Source: CAG-533 sp963645165 (GTDB lineage Bacteria; Bacillota_I; Bacilli_A; RF39; UBA660). Taken from it: a stretch of DNA of 5,862 bases. This document shows, piece after piece, positions 1 to 4,474 of this stretch; position 1 is the stretch's first letter; every line of letters begins with the position of its first letter. The notes below the pieces were generated by a model. That model saw nothing but the letters and a program-made list of their open reading frames with translations. It was not told the origin of the DNA and did no database searches. A program made the translations under genes and the position numbers. The DNA lies in NCBI GenBank assembly GCA_963645165.1, contig CAVIQT010000061.1, forward strand, positions 1-5,862, given 5' to 3'.

Positions 1-1301
1 TAGAAACAGATAATAAAATATCTAATTTAAAAAATAAAAATATCATAACAGTCGGAAGACTAGAAAAAGTAAAAGGTTATGATGATTTAATAAGACTATT
101 TAGTAAATTAAATAATAAAGACTGGACATTATCCATTGTTGGTACTGGCAGTGAATATGATAATTTAAATAATTTAATTAAAGAATTAAACATGGAAAAA
201 AATATTAAATTATTAGGTTTTAAAAACACAAAAGAATTAAATAAATTATATAAAGATTCCTCCATATATATAATGACTTCTATAGAAGAATCATTTGGCC
301 TAGTCCTTTTAGAAGCAGCAAGCCATGGTTTACCACTTATTGCCTATAGTACGGCCTTAGGCGCAAAAGAAATAATAAAAGATAATGGTATTTTAATTAA
401 TAATAGAAATGAAAATGATATGATAACTAACTTAAATAAACTTATGAAAAGTGAAAAGTTAAGAAAAGAATATCAAAATAAATCTCTATCTATTTCTAAA
501 TTATATGACTATAATTTAATAAAAAAAGAAAATATTAATTTCTTTAAAAATCTTCATCATAATAATATCTATACTAATTTATATTTATCTTCAAAAGAAA
601 ACTGCTATAAATTAGTAGATAATCTATTAAAAAAAGAAGAAAAGAAATTTATTATAACTGCTAATCCAGAAACCTATATGCTATCAAGAAAAGATAGTGA
701 AATATCTGATATAATTTATAATCAAAATAACTTAGTAGTCCCAGATGGAATAAGTATAGTTAAAACTAGCCACTTATTAGGTTATAATATAAACGAAAGA
801 ATAACTGGTGTAGACTTAGTTGAGCACTTACTATATATAGCTAATAAAAATAAATATAAATTATACTTATTTGGTGCAAGTAAAGAAGTAATAAATAAAC
901 TAACTAAAGTTATTAAAACTAAATACCCTAATATAAATCTTGTTGGTTATTCTAATGGATATGTAAAAAATAAAGATGCTATAATGGACTCTATTAAAGC
1001 ACTAAATCCAGATATTACTCTCTTAGCCTTAGGCATTCCTAAACAAGAAAAATTAATTAATAAACATATAAATGAATTTAATAAAGGAATATTTATTGGT
1101 GTAGGAGGAACATTTGATGTTCTATCAGGTTCTAAAAAAAGAGCACCCAAGATATTTATTAAACTAAATTTAGAATGGTTATATAGAATTATATCTGAAC
1201 CTAAAAGAATAACTAGATTTATAAATCATAATATTAAATTTTTAATAGTAATATTAAAAGAAAAAAATATTACTACTTATAAAACTAAAGACATTTCCTA
1301 A
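1..1301 (+). CDS. Two-domain glycosyltransferase: GT4 domain fused to a WecG/TagA/CpsF (GT26) domain, 5' end outside the window
   Basis: The frame is open from the window edge (first full codon at 3) to the TAA at 1299-1301, giving 432 visible residues. The ATG at 192 is internal (residue 64), because clear GT4 sequence lies before it. Residues 1-185 are the C-terminal half of a GT-B, GT4-type glycosyltransferase. VGRLEKVKG is at 17-25, and the E-x7-E nucleotide-sugar motif is at E96 and E104 within EESFGLVLLE. Residues about 200-420 are a complete GT26 domain: NPE 221-223, PDG 247-249, TGVDL 268-272 with the likely catalytic Asp271, GIPKQE 344-349, GVGGTFD 366-372, RAP 380-382 and EWLYR 391-395. 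Known GT26 enzymes add N-acetylmannosamine-type or related sugars to undecaprenyl-diphosphate-linked acceptors at the inner membrane face. The C-terminal helix about 405-420 is hydrophobic and basic, fitting peripheral membrane contact. Two successive sugar transfers by one polypeptide is inference. The next gene follows after 31 bp, so co-transcription is likely. Confidence 0.9.
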   Translation, partial: ETDNKISNLKNKNIITVGRLEKVKGYDDLIRLFSKLNNKDWTLSIVGTGSEYDNLNNLIKELNMEKNIKLLGFKNTKELNKLYKDSSIYIMTSIEESFGLVLLEAASHGLPLIAYSTALGAKEIIKDNGILINNRNENDMITNLNKLMKSEKLRKEYQNKSLSISKLYDYNLIKKENINFFKNLHHNNIYTNLYLSSKENCYKLVDNLLKKEEKKFIITANPETYMLSRKDSEISDIIYNQNNLVVPDGISIVKTSHLLGYNINERITGVDLVEHLLYIANKNKYKLYLFGASKEVINKLTKVIKTKYPNINLVGYSNGYVKNKDAIMDSIKALNPDITLLALGIPKQEKLINKHINEFNKGIFIGVGGTFDVLSGSKKRAPKIFIKLNLEWLYRIISEPKRITRFINHNIKFLIVILKEKNITTYKTKDIS

Positions 1302-1332
1302 TAAATTTGATAAAATTATATCGTGATGTAAA

Positions 1333-2346
1333 ATGCAAATGATATTATACGATTTTGATGGTACTATCTATGATGGAGATAGTTCAGTAGATTTTTTTAA
1401 ATACTGTTTAAAACATAATAAAAAAATATATAAAAGAATACCTAAAATGATATTAGCATTCTTTAAATATAAAACTAAATATATAAATATAACTGAATGT
1501 AAAGAAGAACTATTTTCTTTTCTAAATGATGTGGAAAACATCGATAAAATGGTGGAAAACTTTTGGAGTGAAAATGAAAAAAGAGTTAAAAAGTTTTATT
1601 TAGAAAAAGACCATTCTAATGACATAATAATTTCTGCTTCACCTGAATTTCTTTTAAAACCAATATGTAATAAATTAAAAGTTAAAGATTTAATCGCTTC
1701 TAATGTTGATAAACATAATGGTAAGTTTTATGAGCCAAATAATTCCAAAGAAGTCAAAGTGAAAAACTTCTATCAAAAATATCCTAAGGCTATTATTAAA
1801 GAAATGTATAGTGATTCTTATAATGATAAACCTCTATTAGACTTAGCTGAAAAGAGTTACTTTATAAAAAAGAATAAAATATATGATTATAAAATATATA
1901 AACCTAATATATTTAAAAGATTTTGGAATTTTGGTTGGGGAATATATCATAAAAATGAAGAATTATTGAACTATTTAATAGTTGGTGGCTTAACAACTTT
2001 GGTATCACTAATTTCTTATGCTATATTTTCTAGAGGTTTAAATATTAACTATATTGCATCTAATGTTTTATCTTGGATAATATCTGTATTATTTGCCTAT
2101 TTTACCAATAGATGGTTTGTTTTTCATAGTAAAAGCACTCAAAAATTAAAAGAATTTATAAGTTTTACTCTATCAAGAGTAGCCACTTTAATCTTAGATA
2201 CTTTATTAATGATATTATTAGTAGAAAAAATTAAAATAGACGATATGATTGCTAAAATATTAGTTCAAGTATTTGTAGTAATTGGTAATTATATCTTAAG
2301 TAAATTATTAGTATTTAATACTAATAAAAGGAGTAGTAAAAAATGA
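1333..2346 (+). CDS. HAD-IB phosphatase fused to a GtrA-family membrane domain
   Basis: This encodes 337 residues in two domains. Residues 1-185 are a HAD hydrolase of the phosphoserine-phosphatase-like IB group. Motif I is DFDGT at 7-11 (nucleophile Asp7, acid Asp9), motif II is Ser101 in ISASPEF, motif III is a lysine around 139-144, and motif IV is YSDSYNDKPLLD with Asp161 and Asp165. All catalytic residues appear present. Residues about 211-330 are a GtrA-like domain with four membrane segments near 212-232, 240-257, 276-297 and 307-325, and the family-typical FAYFTNRWFVF at 254-264. GtrA proteins are thought to help move lipid-linked sugars across the membrane. The HAD part could dephosphorylate a lipid or sugar phosphate; the substrate is unknown. 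The start is uncertain by two codons (ATG at 1333 or 1339). GTGATG at 1323-1328 is a weak ribosome site that spaces better to 1339. The TGA stop overlaps the next ATG in an ATGA, indicating translational coupling. Confidence 0.88.
   Translation: MQMILYDFDGTIYDGDSSVDFFKYCLKHNKKIYKRIPKMILAFFKYKTKYINITECKEELFSFLNDVENIDKMVENFWSENEKRVKKFYLEKDHSNDIIISASPEFLLKPICNKLKVKDLIASNVDKHNGKFYEPNNSKEVKVKNFYQKYPKAIIKEMYSDSYNDKPLLDLAEKSYFIKKNKIYDYKIYKPNIFKRFWNFGWGIYHKNEELLNYLIVGGLTTLVSLISYAIFSRGLNINYIASNVLSWIISVLFAYFTNRWFVFHSKSTQKLKEFISFTLSRVATLILDTLLMILLVEKIKIDDMIAKILVQVFVVIGNYILSKLLVFNTNKRSSKK
2326..2333 (+). promoter_or_regulatory. Ribosome binding site of the PssA-like gene, inside the preceding gene
   Basis: AAAAGGAG ends 9 bp before the ATG at 2343. 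It lies within the last codons of the HAD-GtrA gene and supports the overlapping start. Confidence 0.7.
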
Positions 2347-2972
2347 AAAAGTTTATAGGATATTATCGCGACTGCGATTTATTAACAATGACCGGAACAT
2401 CTCTAGCTCTTTTAGGTATAGTATTTGCAATTAATGGCAATAAACTATTACCCATTTTCTGTTTAATACTAGCAGGCATCTGTGATGCCTTTGATGGAAA
2501 ATTAGCAAGAAGAAAAGAAGCAACTAAAGAGCAATCAGTCTATGGCGTACAACTTGATTCATTATCGGATTTAATTTCTTTTGGTGTTTTTCCTTTAGTA
2601 CTTACTGTATGCTGTTTGCCAAAAAACTGTTATTATGCTTGGCTATGCTTAATCTTTTATAGCTTATGTGGTATGATCCGTTTAGCATATTTTAATACTT
2701 TAGATATATGTAAAAAAAGTGAAAAAGGATACTTTATTGGTGCACCAATAACCACTATATCTGTTATTTATCCGTTAATATATTTAGCATGTTTCTTTCT
2801 AAAATTTAAATATTTTGATATAATCGCTTCAATCTTTTTTGTAATAGTTGGACTATCATTTATCTACCGCATAAAAATTAAGAAATTAGACGATAATGCT
2901 AAAATTATCTTATCTATATTAGGCGTTATTCTTATTTTAGGTGTTTTAATTAAATTCATAATATGCCGTTAA
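2343..2972 (+). CDS. pssA: CDP-alcohol phosphatidyltransferase, PssA-like (probable CDP-diacylglycerol-serine O-phosphatidyltransferase)
   Basis: The product has 209 residues, a normal length for short bacterial PssA-type enzymes. The family signature is complete: Asp48 and Asp51-Gly52, Ala55-Arg56, Gly68, Asp72 and Asp76, within CDAFDGKLARR and YGVQLDSLSD. The spacer between the Arg and the Gly is three residues longer than the classical consensus, a variant I recall in clostridial PssA-like proteins. LDSLSDLISFGVFP is typical of the PssA branch rather than of PgsA. Five to seven hydrophobic segments follow (about 14-30, 35-48, 78-96, 98-117, 134-152, 156-175, 187-207), so it is an integral membrane enzyme. 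Family enzymes use CDP-diacylglycerol and an alcohol, here probably serine, at the cytoplasmic face. It is the last gene of the operon and overlaps the HAD-GtrA stop by four bases. An alternative is another CDP-alcohol acceptor suited to the glycan genes upstream. Confidence 0.87.
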   Translation: MKKFIGYYRDCDLLTMTGTSLALLGIVFAINGNKLLPIFCLILAGICDAFDGKLARRKEATKEQSVYGVQLDSLSDLISFGVFPLVLTVCCLPKNCYYAWLCLIFYSLCGMIRLAYFNTLDICKKSEKGYFIGAPITTISVIYPLIYLACFFLKFKYFDIIASIFFVIVGLSFIYRIKIKKLDDNAKIILSILGVILILGVLIKFIICR

Positions 2973-2996
2973 ATTACCATTAAGGTAATTTTTTTT
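2971..2996 (+). terminator. Intrinsic terminator of the glycosyltransferase-HAD/GtrA-PssA operon
   Basis: AAATTACC (2971-2978) pairs perfectly with GGTAATTT (2984-2991) around a five-base loop and is followed by an unbroken T run to 2996. The stem begins inside the TAA stop of the PssA-like gene. It clearly separates this operon from the island that follows. Confidence 0.85.
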
Positions 2997-3102
2997 ACGA
3001 AAAAAAAGAAAATCCAAAATTTCTCGTTAATATATATTATGAAAGGAAAAAATAAATGATATGTATTAAAGCGTTATAAAAAATAAACAATAAGGTTATT
3101 TT
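2991..3102 (+). pseudogene. Dead duplicate of the ABC transporter leader and first codons
   Basis: This stretch aligns almost colinearly with 4362-4474, the region just before and including the start of the ABC transporter gene. Shared blocks include GTTAATATATATTATGA, the purine-rich ribosome site and AATAAATGATAT around the start. The ATG here is at 3056. It reads M-I-C-I-K-A-L and then TAA at 3077-3079, followed in frame by KINNKVI, against MIYINNVTKKINNKII in the live gene. One codon is missing and a stop has arisen, so it cannot make the ATPase. The live copy's TATAAA promoter box is changed to TACGAA here. Homology stops at about 3102, where DUF1016-like sequence begins. It is either one repeat of an insertion-associated duplication or the stump of a tandem paralogue. 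Confidence 0.75.
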
Positions 3103-3116
3103 CTTCTGCCCATCGA

Positions 3117-3272
3117 AAGGTTAAATTTGGTAAAGGACTTTCTAAAAGTAATATAGAAAGAATAAGAAAATTTTATACTTGTTTTTCAATTACGACGACA
3201 GTGTTGTCGCAATTGAATTGTTCTCACTATTTAGAACTTATTAAAAAAATATTATTTGACCTTAATATATAA
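3117..3272 (+). pseudogene. DUF1016/YhcG N-domain remnant, copy 1
   Basis: In the frame with codons at 3123, 3126 and so on, this reads KFGKGLSKSNIERIRKFY, then a variable stretch, then SHYLELIKK, ending at TAA 3270-3272. It matches the middle of the DUF1016 N-terminal domain of the next gene residue for residue and without indels (a constant offset of 392 bp). There is no start codon or N-terminal third. The conserved LSW is LNC here, and the sequence diverges after LIKK. DNA before the variable stretch is 47/54 identical to copy 2 and DNA after it 25/25 identical, so the duplication is fairly recent or maintained by recombination. It ends 17 bp before the start of copy 2. It is non-functional as a protein unless expressed as a short peptide. 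Confidence 0.8.
3185..3217. repeat. Inverted repeat inside DUF1016 copy 1 (variable palindrome 1)
   Basis: The repeat is centred on G3201, with arms of 16 bases. Fourteen pairs are Watson-Crick, one is G-T (3197/3205) and one is mismatched (3192/3210). The outer arms are TTCAATT and AATTGAA. It overlaps the codons for ITTTVLSQLN. No T run follows, so it is not an intrinsic terminator. The equivalent codon is also the centre of palindromes in copies 2 and 3. Confidence 0.8.
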
Positions 3273-3277
3273 CTGAT

Positions 3278-3283
3278 TGGAGG
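3278..3283 (+). promoter_or_regulatory. Strong ribosome binding site for DUF1016 copy 2
   Basis: TGGAGG ends 6 bp before the ATG at 3290. It is the best Shine-Dalgarno match in the island and fixes the start. No convincing promoter could be picked out just upstream. Confidence 0.7.
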
Positions 3284-3289
3284 TAGCTT

Positions 3290-3817
3290 ATGAACAATGA
3301 ATTAATATATAAAGATAATGAAGTAAATAATATTTTTAATAATATCAAAGATTTAGTTATAAATAGTAGAAATAAAGTTTACCATACTGTGAATACAGAA
3401 ATGCTTAATTTATATTGGAATATAGGAAAAGTAATTATGAAAATACAACAAGGTGATGAAAGAGCCAGTTATGGCGATACTGTACTAGACAAATTATCTA
3501 AAAAGTTAACTAATGAATTTGGTAAAGGATTTTCTAAGAAAAATTTAGAAAGAATGAGAAAATTTTATCTAATGTATCCAATTTGGAAGACAGTGTCTGC
3601 CAAATTAAGTTGGTCTCACTATTTAGAACTTATTAAAATAGATGACGAACTTAAAAGAAATTTTTATTTAAATGAATGTATCAATTCTAAATGGAGTGTT
3701 AGAGAACTTCAAAGGCAAAGAGATTCATTATTTTATGAAAGATTAACGATATCTGCTAATAAAGAAAAAATACTTGAATTATCTGAAAAAGGACAAATTT
3801 TAAAAACAAGCAGATGA
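3290..3817 (+). CDS. DUF1016/YhcG-family protein, N-terminal domain only (copy 2, truncated)
   Basis: This encodes 175 residues and ends at TGA 3815-3817. Essentially the whole product is the DUF1016 N-terminal domain. The family hallmarks are LYWNIGK (about 41-47), FGKGFSKKNLERMRKFYL (77-94), KLSWSHYLELI (105-115) and a WSVRELQRQ segment with YERL (about 137-155). It stops just after KGQILK, where full-length relatives (roughly 350 residues) continue into the PD-(D/E)XK nuclease domain. That catalytic part is absent, and only the extreme C-terminal tail is found downstream in the same frame. The N-domain is generally thought to mediate DNA binding or specificity in this poorly characterised family. 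Ribosome site and start are good, so a stand-alone N-domain protein could still be made. However, deletion plus stop at the junction makes a degraded gene more likely. The WKTVSAKL codons form a near-perfect palindrome. Confidence 0.82.
   Translation: MNNELIYKDNEVNNIFNNIKDLVINSRNKVYHTVNTEMLNLYWNIGKVIMKIQQGDERASYGDTVLDKLSKKLTNEFGKGFSKKNLERMRKFYLMYPIWKTVSAKLSWSHYLELIKIDDELKRNFYLNECINSKWSVRELQRQRDSLFYERLTISANKEKILELSEKGQILKTSR
3580..3606. repeat. Inverted repeat inside DUF1016 copy 2 (variable palindrome 2)
   Basis: The repeat is centred on G3593, the first base of the valine codon in KTVSAKL. The arms are 13 bases with 12 Watson-Crick pairs (AATTTGG against CCAAATT outside, AGACA against TGTCT inside) and one A/G mismatch (3587/3599). 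It ends a few bases before the LSW codons. No T run follows. Position and centre match palindrome 1 exactly at an offset of 392 bp, yet the arm sequence differs. Confidence 0.85.
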
Positions 3818-4000
3818 AAGCCAACAGTTGGGATATTACTTTCAACAAACAAAAATGAAACAATTGTAAAATATACCCTTCCCGAAGATAATAAAACGAT
3901 ATTTTCTTCCGAATATAAATTACATATGCCAACAGAACAAGAATTAATAACAGCTGTTGAAGAAGAAAAGAAAAATTTTAAATTAAATCAAGGAAATTAA
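3818..4000 (+). pseudogene. DUF1016/YhcG C-terminal tail of copy 2, separated by an internal deletion and a stop
   Basis: Directly after the TGA, in the same frame, the sequence reads KPTVGILLSTNKNETIVKY and then TLPEDNKTIFSSEYKLHMP, ending EEEKKNFKLNQGN with TAA at 3998-4000. This is the typical last 60 residues of YhcG-type proteins (PTVGILL, VKYTLPEDN, and a tail of the YKLYLP type). Compared with full-length relatives recalled from the family, about 110-130 residues are missing between KGQILK and PTVGILL. That gap contains the nuclease core. The frame is conserved across the junction, so one mutation of the TGA would give a core-less protein. With no start of its own, it is a remnant. Confidence 0.82.
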
Positions 4001-4098
4001 ACATTAATCACAAATGGTATTAAGAGAACTTATTGTAAGGAATTGAGCTCATATGAAAGGATTGAAAAAAATAATGCATACAGAAAAGAAAAAACTTC
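4001..4098. other. Unassigned spacer between DUF1016 copies 2 and 3
   Basis: A short unstopped frame runs through here from 4001 to a TGA at 4100-4102, but it lacks a start codon and shows no family I recognise. The ATG at 4015 opens only 10 codons. No hairpin with a T run was seen. It is probably eroded sequence upstream of copy 3. Confidence 0.4.
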
Positions 4099-4224
4099 AT
4101 GAAAAATAATTATCCTAACATAAAAGGGTTTACTAAAAGAAATATAGAATGAATGGTTCAATTATATAGTACTTATAAAGATGATGAGATTGCGACACCA
4201 CTGGTGACGCATTTTATGTTATGA
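4099..4224 (+). pseudogene. DUF1016/YhcG N-domain remnant, copy 3 (different subfamily)
   Basis: The frame starting at 4099 reads NNYPNIKGFTKRNIE, then TGA (4150-4152) where an arginine is expected, then MVQLYSTYKDDEIATPLVTH and a second TGA at 4222. PNIKGF(S/T)xRN with YxTYKDDEI and PLVT is typical of the other common DUF1016 type, distinct from the GKGFSKKNL type of copies 1 and 2. It is therefore an independent acquisition or an old paralogue, not a recent duplicate. Both stops and the missing ends show it is dead. AGA to TGA is a single base change at the first stop. Confidence 0.7.
4191..4211. repeat. Inverted repeat inside DUF1016 copy 3 (variable palindrome 3)
   Basis: The repeat is centred on C4201, the leucine codon of TPLVT, which aligns with the valine codon at the centre of palindromes 1 and 2. 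The arms are 10 bases with 9 Watson-Crick pairs (TGCG against CGCA outside, CACCA against TGGTG inside) and one A/A mismatch (4195/4207). It is unusually G+C-rich for this window. No T run follows. Confidence 0.75.
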
Positions 4225-4236
4225 GTGGCTAAAAAC

Positions 4237-4344
4237 GAAGTAATAATAACGATGATATAAAACACATCAGGCATTATGCTAGAAGAAATAATTTGTAAAA
4301 ATATTCATAGACTAGGTGTTAAAGTCGATAGAAAATCAAATTCT
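4237..4344 (+). pseudogene. Possible acetate kinase C-terminal fragment
   Basis: In the same frame as copy 3, the sequence reads EVIITMI, TAA (4258-4260), then NTSGIMLEEIICKN and IHRLGVKVDRKSNS before TGA at 4345. This resembles the acetate kinase segment around VFTAGIGENS...REEIC...LGIKVDEEKN. The stop falls where the Glu of GEN is expected, and EN/S, EEIxC and LGVKVD are the shared landmarks. There is a small length difference of about two residues. The fragment is about 36 codons with no flanking acetate kinase sequence, so the match rests on one motif block recalled from the family. It is possibly another piece of decayed DNA in the island, or a chance similarity. Confidence 0.35.
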
Positions 4345-4350
4345 TGATTT
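4333..4350 (+). terminator. Hairpin near the end of the island, possible weak terminator
   Basis: AAATCAA (4333-4339) pairs perfectly with TTGATTT (4344-4350) around the loop ATTC. A run of seven T starts only at 4361, 11 bases after the stem, which is far for an intrinsic terminator. The right arm also overlaps the proposed -35 box of the ABC transporter promoter, so a protein-binding or attenuating role is an alternative. Confidence 0.3.
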
Positions 4351-4372
4351 GCATTGTCAATTTTTTTATAAA
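4344..4372 (+). promoter_or_regulatory. Candidate sigma-A promoter of the ABC transporter gene
   Basis: TTGATT (4344-4349) and TATAAA (4367-4372) are separated by exactly 17 bp, matching the consensus at 4/6 and 5/6. Transcription would begin near 4379, leaving a leader of about 45 bases before the ATG. Chance matches are common in DNA this A+T-rich. The duplicate at 2991-3102 has lost the TATAAA box. Confidence 0.45.
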
Positions 4373-4474
4373 AAAAGGAAATCCAATATTTATGGTTAAT
4401 ATATATTATGAGAGGAAGAAATAAATGATATATATTAACAATGTTACAAAAAAAATAAATAACAAAATTATTTT
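4362..4474 (+). repeat. Direct repeat, live copy: leader and start of the ABC transporter gene
   Basis: This is the partner of 2991-3102, offset by about 1369 bp at the start codon. Similarity by eye is about four bases in five, strongest from the GTTAATATATATTATG block to the start codon. It covers the ribosome site and about the first 16 codons. The two copies bracket the decayed DUF1016 island. Confidence 0.75.
4411..4418 (+). promoter_or_regulatory. Ribosome binding site of the ABC transporter gene
   Basis: AGAGGAAG lies 6 bp before the ATG at 4425. The corresponding site in the dead duplicate is GAAAGGAA. Confidence 0.6.

Noticed and set aside
192..194. ATG as the start of the glycosyltransferase
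   Set aside because: The frame is open to the window edge, and the GT4 motif VGRLEKVKG lies upstream of it, so this is an internal methionine.
77..265. Minus-strand open frame of 62 residues
   Set aside because: It lies opposite the GT4 domain, has low-complexity Leu/Phe/Asn-rich composition and shows no family features. It is a shadow of the real gene.
947..1150. Minus-strand open frame of 67 residues
   Set aside because: It lies opposite the conserved GT26 motifs GIPKQE to RAP. Constraint on the + strand explains it.
1288..1316. Internal promoter AAGACA - 17 bp - TAAAAT before the HAD-GtrA gene
   Set aside because: The match is weak in very A+T-rich DNA, and the 31-bp gap with no terminator favours read-through.
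3056..3079. Seven-codon leader peptide MICIKAL
   Set aside because: It is homologous to the first codons of the ABC transporter, with the reading frame resuming after the stop. A decayed gene start is the simpler reading.
3185..3217. Palindromes in the DUF1016 copies as intrinsic terminators
   Set aside because: No T run follows any of the three, and they sit in mid-domain coding sequence at a fixed codon position.
3815..4347. TGA read as tryptophan (mycoplasma code), which would rescue several broken frames
   Set aside because: All intact genes use TGG for Trp and none contains an internal TGA. In copy 3 the TGA replaces an expected Arg, and in the acetate-kinase-like piece there is also a TAA.
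3102..4360. Insertion sequence or integron-like element
   Set aside because: No transposase or integrase fragment, terminal inverted repeats or short target-site duplication was found. Only the 110-bp direct repeat of host sequence is visible.
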